From positions 1 to 11,747 of the forward strand of contig DHIR01000110.1 of the NCBI GenBank assembly GCA_002403905.1: a DNA stretch of 11,747 nucleotides. The letters are read 5' to 3'. The stretch comes from Mucilaginibacter sp. UBA4741. GTDB taxonomy: Bacteria; Bacteroidota; Bacteroidia; Sphingobacteriales; Sphingobacteriaceae. The position numbers were made by a program, and so were the translations under genes. Below, one piece after another: positions 1 through 6,498 of this stretch (positions are counted from its first letter, which is position 1; every line of letters begins with the position of its first letter). A model generated the notes under the pieces. The model did no database searches and was not told the DNA's origin. It was given only the letters and a program-made list of their open reading frames with translations.

Positions 1-22
1 AAAGTTAAAAGCGATTTCCCTG

Positions 23-96
23 CTATCACCCTGAGGCACTCGAAGGGTGAGCGTAAAGGCCTTTGCCCTCATGCTTCGAGTGCCTCAGCATGACAG
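23..96. repeat. 74-nt imperfect palindrome, REP-like intergenic element
   Basis: The left arm 31-45 (ctgaggcactcgaag) and right arm 74-88 (cttcgagtgcctcag) are a perfect 15-bp inverted repeat. The centre is itself a perfect palindrome (aaaggccttt, 55-64), and both share the same axis at 59.5. Further pairing extends outward to 23/96 (c-g, t-a, then tca with tga at 26-28 and 91-93). It is therefore one continuous imperfect palindrome rather than a stem with a free loop. It lies just after the stop codon of the SGNH hydrolase on the minus strand, but no strong T-tract follows, so a pure terminator role is weak. The sequence resembles short palindromic intergenic repeats I associate with Sphingobacteriaceae genomes. 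Copy number cannot be seen from a single copy. Confidence 0.7.
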
Positions 97-106
97 CCTT
101 GTTTTT

Positions 107-874
107 TTACTTCAAAACCTTCGCAATAGCCTTACCCCAAAACTCGCCCAGCGCTATAGCGCCTGTTGGGTTAGGGTGCAGGTAAAAAATACCTTGCTTG
201 CCTTGTTCTGGCTGCAAATCGGTTAAATAATTTTTCTCGAAATATTTAAATGCTTTGGTGTCGCCAACGTAAACTTGTTTAGGATTGGTGGTTTTGTAAG
301 TTTTTACCAGTTCATCAATTACCGGAATATAGGTTTGCAGGCGGGTTAAGCCTTCTTGCAGATACATTGATCCGTTGTAAGTATTTGGGCTGTACCAAAT
401 AGGATGCTCAATCACCACTTTACAACCCGCAAAATCTTTTAGTAATTGGTCAATAATAGTTTTTAAATTGATGCGATAATCTTCTACAGATACGGGTGCA
501 CCATGCGTGCCTTTTACGGCACTGTCGTTAGTGCCTATCTTAATAGAGAATACTAATTCTGCCTGCTGATTAGTAAAGGCTTTTGCCGCCTCTTCGGCTT
601 GCGTGAGGGCTTTGGTGCCCGGCAACCAATCTAACGTTGTATAACCACTATGGCCCTGGTTTGAAAACTCAACCGCGCCGATGTTTGATTGTGTTTTTAA
701 GTAATTAACGCAGATAACAGGCGGCGCTTGTGTTTTGCGATCTGGCAATCCAGCGCCGTAAGTTATGCTGTTACCAATAAACACCAGGTTAACATCGCGC
801 TTTTGCGCAAATGTAATTAAGCTATTAAATAACAGGGTGATTATGAGGATGCCGGTTGTTCGTTTAAAATTCAT
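107..874 (-). CDS. Exported SGNH/GDSL-type hydrolase (esterase/lipase-like)
   Basis: A 255-residue protein with an N-terminal signal peptide (MNFKRTTGILIITLLFNSL..TFAQ, residues 1-24), so it should act in the periplasm or at the outer membrane. The SGNH blocks are visible: block I VFIGNSITYGAG with the nucleophile Ser36 in place of the classic GDS, block II near NQGHSGYTT (residues 72-80), block III IGTND (113-117) with the oxyanion Asn116, and block V YLHPNPTG with His233. The usual Asp three residues before the His is Phe230, so the catalytic acid is missing from its normal place. An in-frame ATG exists at 904, but it adds ten residues before the signal peptide and lies in the left flank of a terminator hairpin, so I choose 874. 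The family hydrolyses ester bonds in acylated sugars, lipids or glycans; the substrate here is unknown. It appears to be a single-gene unit. Confidence 0.82.
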   Translation of the reverse strand: MNFKRTTGILIITLLFNSLITFAQKRDVNLVFIGNSITYGAGLPDRKTQAPPVICVNYLKTQSNIGAVEFSNQGHSGYTTLDWLPGTKALTQAEEAAKAFTNQQAELVFSIKIGTNDSAVKGTHGAPVSVEDYRINLKTIIDQLLKDFAGCKVVIEHPIWYSPNTYNGSMYLQEGLTRLQTYIPVIDELVKTYKTTNPKQVYVGDTKAFKYFEKNYLTDLQPEQGKQGIFYLHPNPTGAIALGEFWGKAIAKVLK

Positions 875-906
875 ATCGATAATAATTGGTACGCAATATT
901 GCATAA

Positions 907-936
907 AAAAGCCCGCTATTAAAATAGCAGGCTTTT
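907..936 (-). terminator. Rho-independent terminator of pdhB (possibly bidirectional)
   Basis: Arms 907-920 (aaaagcccgctatt) and 923-936 (aatagcaggctttt) pair with one mismatch. Read on the minus strand, the GC-rich stem is followed by a run of T (complement of the A tract 905-910), the expected form for ending transcription that has passed through pdhB. The plus-strand reading also ends in TTTT, but no plus-strand gene is present on the left. It separates pdhB from the SGNH hydrolase gene. Confidence 0.8.
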
Positions 937-952
937 AAATATCTAATTATGG

Positions 953-974
953 GAGACGCAAAGTATTGCGTCTC
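953..974. repeat. Short perfect palindrome (gagacgcaa / ttgcgtctc)
   Basis: A perfect 9-bp inverted repeat (953-961 and 966-974) has a 4-nt spacer (agta). It sits between the pdhB stop codon and the pdhB terminator. The GAGACGCAA...TTGCGTCTC type resembles a short dispersed intergenic repeat that I recall from Bacteroidota genomes. It has no T-tract of its own and lies a few bases from a complete terminator, so it is probably not the terminator itself. Confidence 0.6.
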
Positions 975-982
975 TACGGGGA

Positions 983-1966
983 TTATTTTGTAACGTACAT
1001 TACTTCTTTAACCGCCTTAATAACCTTCTCTGGGTTTGGCAGGTACTCCTGGATCAGCGTTGGTGCATAAGGCAACGGAACATCGCTACCCATTATACGC
1101 AGGATAGGTGCATCTAAATAGTCAAACGCGTCTTTCTGTACTTTAAATGCTATCTCGGTGGCTATCGAGCCTAAAGGCCAGCTTTCTTCAACCAATACCA
1201 AACGGTTGGTTTTTTTAACCGAGTTGATAACCGTTTCGTAATCAATAGGGCGAACAGTGCGTAAGTCGATAACCTCTGCGCTGATGCCTTCTTTTTCCAA
1301 TTCGGCAGCGGCCGCGTTAACTACTTTCATTATCTTACCGAAACCAACTAAAGTAACATCTGTACCTTGTTTAGTTATGGCAGCTTTACCAATTGGTATA
1401 TAATAAGTTTCTTCCGGAACCATTCCTTTATCGCCATACATTAATTCCGACTCCATGAAAATACAAGGATCGGGATCAATGATACATGATTTTAATAAGC
1501 CTTTAGCATCTGCCGGGTTTGACGGTACAACCACTTTTAAGCCCGGGCAGTTAGCATACCAATTTTCAAAACACTGGCTATGTTGTGAGCTTAGCATACC
1601 CGCGTTACCTGTTGGTCCGCGGAAAACAATTGGCACAGAGAACTGACCACCACTCATTGACATGATCTTGGCAGCACCGTTTATCACCTGGTCGATAGCT
1701 ACTAACGAGAAGTTAAACGTCATGAACTCGATGATGGGTTTTAAACCATTCATGGCCGAGCCAATGCCTATACCGGCGAAGCCTAATTCAGAGATGGGGG
1801 TATCTATAACGCGTTTTGCGCCAAACTCGTCCAACATGCCCTGGCTAACTTTGTAGGCACCGTTATATTCGGCAACCTCTTCGCCCATCAGGTATATGGT
1901 TTCATCGTTGCGCATTTCTTCCTGCATTGCTTCGCGAAGTGCTTCTCTGAATTGTATTTCTCTCAT
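983..1966 (-). CDS. pdhB: Pyruvate dehydrogenase E1 component, beta subunit
   Basis: A 327-residue cytoplasmic protein of the usual E1-beta length. It forms the E1 heterotetramer with PdhA and decarboxylates pyruvate with thiamine diphosphate, feeding acetyl groups to the E2 lipoyl domain. Visible marks are the N-terminal MREIQFREALREAM, GEEVAEYNGAYKVSQG (28-43), TPISELGFAGIGIGSA (56-71) with the cofactor-activating Glu60, the SSQHSQ loop with His129 (126-131), and the transketolase C-terminal motif VIDLRTVRPID (232-242). The open frame runs back to an ATG at 2002, but that start would overlap the promoter -7 box and add 12 residues foreign to the family, so 1966 is preferred. No pdhA or E2 gene is adjacent. 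It is probably monocistronic, with its own promoter upstream and terminator downstream. The alternative, a branched-chain 2-oxoacid dehydrogenase beta subunit, fits the N-terminal motif less well. Confidence 0.93.
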   Translation of the reverse strand: MREIQFREALREAMQEEMRNDETIYLMGEEVAEYNGAYKVSQGMLDEFGAKRVIDTPISELGFAGIGIGSAMNGLKPIIEFMTFNFSLVAIDQVINGAAKIMSMSGGQFSVPIVFRGPTGNAGMLSSQHSQCFENWYANCPGLKVVVPSNPADAKGLLKSCIIDPDPCIFMESELMYGDKGMVPEETYYIPIGKAAITKQGTDVTLVGFGKIMKVVNAAAAELEKEGISAEVIDLRTVRPIDYETVINSVKKTNRLVLVEESWPLGSIATEIAFKVQKDAFDYLDAPILRIMGSDVPLPYAPTLIQEYLPNPEKVIKAVKEVMYVTK

Positions 1967-1999
1967 CGTATCAATTAAATAATGATGTTTTTTGCAGCG

Positions 2000-2029
2000 C
2001 AAATATAAGCACTAATGTGTTAAATGCAA
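2000..2029 (-). promoter_or_regulatory. Bacteroidota-type promoter of pdhB
   Basis: Read on the minus strand, TTG (complement of 2027-2029), a 19-nt spacer and TATATTTG (complement of 2000-2007) match the Bacteroidota -33/-7 pattern TTG-N19-TAnnTTTG exactly. Transcription should begin near 1994, leaving a leader of about 28 nt before the ATG at 1966. It supports the shorter pdhB start. This is a pattern match only. Confidence 0.6.
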
Positions 2030-2078
2030 TTGCGCAGCTATGTAATGTTTAAGTTGCAGTTTGAGGTACGACAGGTTT

Positions 2079-2111
2079 AGATTTGAGAACTTTTAAAAAG
2101 TTTTCAAATCT
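2079..2111 (-). terminator. AT-rich hairpin after the S8 protease gene
   Basis: Arms 2079-2093 (agatttgagaacttt) and 2097-2111 (aaagttttcaaatct) form a 15-bp stem with one G-T wobble and a 3-nt loop. It begins 15 nt past the protease stop codon on the minus strand. The stem is AT-rich and no clean T-run follows, so it is a weak or processing-type terminator at best. Confidence 0.45.
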
Positions 2112-2125
2112 TTCTTATCAGAATA

Positions 2126-3766
2126 CTATTTCCGCTCGCCTTTTAACTTCGACGCCAGCTGCACCGCTTTATAAGCATTTACAATACCACCGGTTTTGCT
2201 AAGCGTAGTAAAATCAACTTTATCTGTTTTGCTGCCTGGTTTAAAAACCATGGTGCCGGTTAATGGCGTAGCCGATGCCAGGATAACCTGTTTTAATTGT
2301 TTAGCGCTAAGCGTTGGATAATACTCCAAAAGTAAAGCGGCAATGCCCGCTGTTATAGGTGAGGAAAAGCTGGTGCCGTCTTCGGTCATGGTTTCGGCAT
2401 CTTTATCAATCGATGTTACTTTAACGCCCGGTGCAAATACATCAACGTTCTTTTTACCGTAATTGGTAAATGTAGCGGCAAGGTTTTCATCCGGCTTAGC
2501 ACTTGATGCACCTACAGATATTACGTTATCCGCGTCCGTGCCTGATCCATCAGCAAATGTGTCATTAGGAAATGACGGGGTAACATCTACGTCCTGGTTA
2601 TCATTGCCTGACGCCATTACCAACAATACATCTTTTGATGCCGCGTATTTAAATGCCGCATCAACCCAGTCTTTATGTGGTGATATTTTTTTACCAAAGC
2701 TCATGTTAACTACTTTAGCGCCATTATCAACCGCGTAGCGTATCGCGTTAGCAATATCTTTATCGTACTCATCGCCATTGGGTACGGCTTTAATAGCCAT
2801 AATGCGTACATTATCGGCTACGCCGTCAATACCATACCCATTACCGCGTACAGCGCTCATTAAACCGGCTACACCTGTACCGTGCGATGCATCGGGCATC
2901 TTTAATATATTATTACCATAAGGCTTGCCGTCCTGCACATCAGGATTATCGCCAACTATGGTTTTACGGGACGTAAGATCAGGGTTAACGTCATTGTTTA
3001 GTTTTGCAATGTAGTCGCCTACATCTTTCATAACCTTTGCGTTATCGCCATTAATTTGCGCAAACATTGATAGCCATAAACCTTTACTTTGGGTAATCGT
3101 ATCGTTACTGCTGACAGGTATTTTTTCCACGTCGGCTTTAGTAAAAGTGGCCGATGAGCTTAATTTCAACTCCCGTTTTATATACCCACTGGTAACCATT
3201 AACCCGTTAATCATCGGGCTAACCTGTTGTAGTTCGGCGCTCGATTTTCCAACCGTAGCGTCATGCGTGGTTTTCACCTTTAACCAGTAGGCGTATTCTT
3301 TTTCGCCACCGGCAGGTGCCGCGGTTAGTGTTTCGTATTTTGGTTTTAAACGATTATACTCTCTTACCTCTTCGGTAGTTTCGGTATAATCAACCTTGCC
3401 GCCGGGGCCGCCTAAAAAGTCCCAGCCGTGTACATCATCCACATAACCGTTATGATCATCATCAATGCCGTTGCCTGGTATTTCTTTCGGGTTTACCCAT
3501 AGGATACTTTTCAAATCGGTTTGTGTGGTATCAATACCACTGTCAATAGTAGCTATCAGCACGGTTTTGCTTTTTTTGCCTTTTAAAAACTGGTAGGCAT
3601 TGTTTAGGCTAATGCCGTAATAACCATCGGCTTTCAGGTCCATAAGGTGCCAGTTTTTTGGCAGATCGGCCTGCGGTGCAGGCATGGTTTGTGCCGATAA
3701 ACCAAGGCTTAATAATAAAGAGCCGCATAGCGCGGAACCGAACAGGTAATTCCGGAAATTAGTCAT
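2126..3766 (-). CDS. Exported S8 (subtilisin-like) serine protease with large insert
   Basis: A 546-residue protein with a signal peptide (residues 1-26, hydrophobic core LFGSALCGSLLLSLGL, then SAQ). The subtilase catalytic set is complete: Asp75 in VLIATIDSGID, His295 in DASHGTGVAG, the oxyanion Asn388 in VMASGNDN, and Ser466 in DGTSFSSP. About 220 residues separate Asp75 and His295, whereas classical subtilisins have about 30 to 40. The insert begins with an Asp-rich loop (GNGIDDDHNGYVDD, 98-111) that looks like a metal-binding loop, followed by a charged stretch (about 125-285) without an obvious fold. There is no C-terminal sorting domain, so the enzyme probably remains in the periplasm or is lipid-independent at the surface. 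It is divergent from the TPR gene and has its own putative promoter. The role could be general protein turnover or processing of exported proteins; the substrate is unknown. Confidence 0.92.
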   Translation of the reverse strand: MTNFRNYLFGSALCGSLLLSLGLSAQTMPAPQADLPKNWHLMDLKADGYYGISLNNAYQFLKGKKSKTVLIATIDSGIDTTQTDLKSILWVNPKEIPGNGIDDDHNGYVDDVHGWDFLGGPGGKVDYTETTEEVREYNRLKPKYETLTAAPAGGEKEYAYWLKVKTTHDATVGKSSAELQQVSPMINGLMVTSGYIKRELKLSSSATFTKADVEKIPVSSNDTITQSKGLWLSMFAQINGDNAKVMKDVGDYIAKLNNDVNPDLTSRKTIVGDNPDVQDGKPYGNNILKMPDASHGTGVAGLMSAVRGNGYGIDGVADNVRIMAIKAVPNGDEYDKDIANAIRYAVDNGAKVVNMSFGKKISPHKDWVDAAFKYAASKDVLLVMASGNDNQDVDVTPSFPNDTFADGSGTDADNVISVGASSAKPDENLAATFTNYGKKNVDVFAPGVKVTSIDKDAETMTEDGTSFSSPITAGIAALLLEYYPTLSAKQLKQVILASATPLTGTMVFKPGSKTDKVDFTTLSKTGGIVNAYKAVQLASKLKGERK

Positions 3767-3830
3767 GTATATAAATTTTGTGTAATATATTATAAAAATA
3801 GTAATTCGTAAGCTTGTTCATGCACCCAGG

Positions 3831-3859
3831 CAAAAATTAATGCCCGATAAGAACGCCAA
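3831..3859 (-). promoter_or_regulatory. Candidate promoter of the S8 protease gene
   Basis: On the minus strand TTG (complement of 3857-3859), an 18-nt spacer and AATTTTTG (complement of 3831-3838) match the Bacteroidota -33/-7 pattern with one mismatch in the -7 box (A for the first T). The implied leader is about 55-60 nt. Confidence 0.3.
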
Positions 3860-4054
3860 TTCCCCTCATAAATTACCGAAAATGTTATCTACATGTAAAG
3901 GTTTTAGGAGCCAGATAACAATCCCCTACATTATGTTTACTTTTGTATGATAAAGGTAAAAAATCTTTCAGGCAATTATCAGCACTCATCCCGTTGCCCT
4001 CTCCACCGCTTTGTATTAATAATCAAGGTGTTGCAAATAGCGATGTTAAAAATG

Positions 4055-4083
4055 TTTGTATGTTGAAAACTTAATTACTTTAA
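4055..4083 (+). promoter_or_regulatory. Candidate promoter of the TPR gene
   Basis: TTTG at 4055-4058, a 17-nt spacer and TACTTTAA at 4076-4083 resemble the Bacteroidota -33/-7 arrangement, with the last two bases of the -7 box different from consensus. The leader would be about 85 nt. AT-rich surroundings make chance matches likely. Confidence 0.25.
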
Positions 4084-4173
4084 AGGCACTTTTACTTGTA
4101 ATTTAAACACAGCTAAAGTTTAATAGTCTAACTAAAAACTGATTGTTAAACCAATGTTCTGAAACACTAATTA

Positions 4174-5577
4174 ATGGAAGAAGAATTTGAATTTGGTTTT
4201 ACCGAAGATCCAAAGTTTTCGGTAGAGCGGTACGAGGAAATGATCAGGAATCATGACCAGTACTTTTTTGATGCCCAGGCGTTTGAGAACATTATCGATT
4301 ATTACATCGAAAAAAACGATCCCGCTAAGGCCCTGCAGGTAGCCGAGTATGCTATTAATCAACATCCTTTTGCCGCAGTATTTTTAATTAAGCAAGCCCA
4401 GCTGCTGGCCATAACCAACCATACCGGTGCGGCCTTTGCAGCTTTGGATAAGGCAGCTATGCTTGAAGCATCTGATGCGGATATCTATATCATCCGCGGT
4501 AATATGTATGAAAGCATGGAGCGCTATGCCGAGGCTTTAGAGAATTATGAAAAGGCGCTTGACCTTGCCGAAGAAACTGACGAAATATTATTACACATAG
4601 CCTATGTTTACCAAAACATGGGCGATTACGAAACTTCCATCACTTACTTAAAGCTATGCTTAAAGCAAAATATGGAAAACCAGGATGCCCTGTATGAACT
4701 GGCTTTTTGCTACGACGTGCTGGACAACCAGGAGGAAAGTGTACAATTTTATCAGCAGTATATAGATACCGAGCCTTACAGCTACGCTGCCTGGTATAAT
4801 TTAGGCAACGCCTTTACCAAACTTAGTTTGTTTGAGAAAGCGATAGATGCTTACGATTATGCTATCCTGATAAAAGACAGCTTTGCATCTGCCTATTTTA
4901 ATAAAGGTAATGCCTTGGTTAACCTGGAGAAATATGCGGAAGCTATTGAGGTTTATCGCCATACTTTCGAGTATGAGCAGCCCAATGCCGATACCTATTG
5001 CGCCATTGGCGAATGCTACGAGAAACTAGAGCAGATGGATGATGCGCGGGCATTCTACAAAAAATCCGTTAAGATGGACCCTAAGCTGGCCGATGCCTGG
5101 TTTGGTATAGGCGTTACGCTTGATTTTGAGGAACGTTATTTTGAGGCGCTGCACTTTTACAAAAAAGCACTTGATCTGGATATAGCCAATGCCGATTACT
5201 GGTTTGCCATTGCCGATGCCGAATATAAGCTGGGCCACATGGATGAATCTGAGGCAGCTTATGAGAAAGTGGTAGATCTTAACCCCTTGGATATTGATGC
5301 CTGGCTGGATTATTCGTCCATACTGTATGAGCAGCAAAGGTTGGTTGGCGCTATCGAGATCATGTCGCAGGCGATAAAGAACAACCCGGAGGCAGCAGAG
5401 CTTTATTACCGCATGGTGGCTTATTTATTTGCCAAAGGCGAGTATAACGAAGCATTAAATTTCCTGGAGATGGCCCTGGCTGCCGACCCGGAAAAGCATT
5501 ACATATTATTTGATTATTTACCGCAATTGCAGGAAAATAAAGTAATACTAGATATAATTAACCGTTACAGTAAGTAA
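4174..5577 (+). CDS. Cytoplasmic tetratricopeptide-repeat (TPR) protein
   Basis: A 467-residue protein made almost wholly of about a dozen TPR units from residue 35 to 455, with no signal peptide and no added catalytic domain. Typical units are ADIYIIRGNMYESMERYAEA (102-121), AAWYNLGNAFTKLSLFEKAI (205-224), SAYFNKGNALVNLEKYAEAI (239-258) and DAWFGIGVTLDFEERYFEAL (307-326). The N-terminus is very acidic (MEEEFEFGF). TPR arrays form a superhelix that binds partner proteins, so this is most likely an assembly or scaffold factor; the partner cannot be read from the sequence. It is transcribed away from the S8 protease and ends at a strong hairpin terminator before the comA-like gene, so the two plus-strand genes are probably separate units. 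The protein looks intact. Confidence 0.9.
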   Translation: MEEEFEFGFTEDPKFSVERYEEMIRNHDQYFFDAQAFENIIDYYIEKNDPAKALQVAEYAINQHPFAAVFLIKQAQLLAITNHTGAAFAALDKAAMLEASDADIYIIRGNMYESMERYAEALENYEKALDLAEETDEILLHIAYVYQNMGDYETSITYLKLCLKQNMENQDALYELAFCYDVLDNQEESVQFYQQYIDTEPYSYAAWYNLGNAFTKLSLFEKAIDAYDYAILIKDSFASAYFNKGNALVNLEKYAEAIEVYRHTFEYEQPNADTYCAIGECYEKLEQMDDARAFYKKSVKMDPKLADAWFGIGVTLDFEERYFEALHFYKKALDLDIANADYWFAIADAEYKLGHMDESEAAYEKVVDLNPLDIDAWLDYSSILYEQQRLVGAIEIMSQAIKNNPEAAELYYRMVAYLFAKGEYNEALNFLEMALAADPEKHYILFDYLPQLQENKVILDIINRYSK

Positions 5578-5593
5578 TGTTTAACTTATCATT

Positions 5594-5628
5594 AAAAAAG
5601 CTAAAACGTTTCCCGTTTTAGCTTTTTT
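5594..5628 (+). terminator. Rho-independent terminator after the TPR gene
   Basis: A perfect 15-bp inverted repeat, 5594-5608 (aaaaaagctaaaacg) and 5614-5628 (cgttttagctttttt), has a 5-nt loop (tttcc) and runs into a T-tract reaching 5631. It starts 16 nt past the stop codon and is among the clearest terminators in the window. Confidence 0.88.
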
Positions 5629-5666
5629 TTTAGACTTTTACAACCGATACAACCCAACAATATTTT

Positions 5667-6428
5667 ATGAATTATACAATCAATAATCTTCCCGAGCGCA
5701 TAGAGAAACCGCGTGATAGTGGCATCACAATGGTAATGGATAAGGGCCTTAGTTTAAGGCAGGTGGAAGATTTTTTGGAAGTGGCAGGCACTTATACTGA
5801 TATTGTAAAGCTGGGTTGGGCCACATCATACGTAACCCCTAACCTCGATAAAAAAATAGCACTTTACCAGGAGGCCGGTATACCGGTTTATTTTGGTGGT
5901 ACTTTATTTGAGGCCATGATAGTACGCGGCCAATTTGATGAATATTGCCGTATACTGGACAAATACAACCTACAGCATGCCGAAGTATCAGACGGTTCTA
6001 TAACTATTGACCATGAGGAGAAATGCGAGTACATTCGCAAACTATCCAAACAGGTTACGGTAATATCAGAAGTAGGATCAAAAGATGTGCAAAAAATATT
6101 TGCCCCTTATAAGTGGATACAATTGATGAAGGCCGAATTGGAGGCTGGTTCATGGAAAGTTATTGCCGAAGCACGCGAAAGCGGTAACGTAGGCATCTAT
6201 CGCGACTCTGGAGAGGTTAGGCAGGGCCTGGTTGACGAAATACTAACCCAGATACCCGAGCAAAACATTATATGGGAGGCCCCGCAAAAAGCGCAGCAGG
6301 TTTGGTTTATTAAGCTGGTAGGTGCAAACGTAAGCCTGGGCAACATAGCCCCTGCTGATACGATACCGTTAGAAACTTTACGTTTAGGTATTAGAAGCGA
6401 TACGTTTGATCATTTTTTGGGGTTATAG
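5667..6428 (+). CDS. ComA-family phosphosulfolactate synthase-like protein
   Basis: A 253-residue protein with the ComA-family core: IEKPRDSGITMVMDKGLSL (12-30), DIVKLGWATSYVTPNLDKKI (45-64), GIPVYFGGTLFEAMI (71-85), AEVSDGSITI (105-114), SEVGSKD (134-140) and the C-terminal LGNIAPADTIPLETLRLG (224-241). The family adopts a TIM-barrel fold; the methanogen enzyme adds sulfite to phosphoenolpyruvate to give phosphosulfolactate, the first step of one coenzyme M route. Homologues also occur in Bacillus and in plants (HSA32), where the role is different or unclear, so the reaction is not certain here. No ComB or ComC homologue lies nearby. In a Bacteroidota host a role in making sulfonates, for instance for sulfonolipids, is possible inference only. 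It begins 39 nt after the upstream terminator, so it should have its own promoter, which I could not place with confidence. It faces the minus-strand gene at 6499 convergently. Confidence 0.85.
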   Translation: MNYTINNLPERIEKPRDSGITMVMDKGLSLRQVEDFLEVAGTYTDIVKLGWATSYVTPNLDKKIALYQEAGIPVYFGGTLFEAMIVRGQFDEYCRILDKYNLQHAEVSDGSITIDHEEKCEYIRKLSKQVTVISEVGSKDVQKIFAPYKWIQLMKAELEAGSWKVIAEARESGNVGIYRDSGEVRQGLVDEILTQIPEQNIIWEAPQKAQQVWFIKLVGANVSLGNIAPADTIPLETLRLGIRSDTFDHFLGL

Positions 6429-6433
6429 ATTAT

Positions 6434-6491
6434 AGTTTGCAGTGGGCGATTGGCAGTTTGCAGTAAAACTTGTGCAAACTAAAAACTGCCA
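6434..6491. repeat. Repeat with direct and inverted parts between convergent genes
   Basis: The decamer agtttgcagt occurs twice (6434-6443 and about 6454-6463). Around the second copy, tggcagttt (6451-6459) is a perfect 9-bp inverted match to aaactgcca (6483-6491). The cagtttgcagt/ggcagt sequence type resembles simple intergenic repeats that I recall from Bacteroidota. It fills most of the 70-bp gap between the convergent ends of the comA-like gene and the 149-residue gene, so it may also act as a bidirectional 3' hairpin, though there is no good T-tract. Confidence 0.6.
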
Positions 6492-6498
6492 ACTAAAA

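Larger units (their letters stand above)
3767..4173. other. 407-bp divergent intergenic region
   Basis: No convincing gene lies between the S8 protease (minus) and the TPR gene (plus). The stretch is AT-rich and should hold both promoters. Candidates are listed separately at 3831-3859 (minus) and 4055-4083 (plus). A further exact plus-strand match to the -7 box, TACTTTTG at 3938-3945, has no TTG at the right distance upstream and would give a leader of about 220 nt. I see no convincing riboswitch or terminator hairpin here. Confidence 0.6.

Noticed and set aside
875..904. Upstream ATG at 904 for the SGNH hydrolase
   Set aside because: It would add MQYCVPIIID before a complete signal peptide and start at the edge of a terminator.
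1455..1856. Plus-strand open frames opposite pdhB, and similar ones at 2463-2738 and 9541-10030
   Set aside because: They lie entirely opposite well-recognised genes and show no family pattern.
6434..6491. CRISPR-like repeat unit
   Set aside because: There are only two short copies, no regular spacers and no cas genes.
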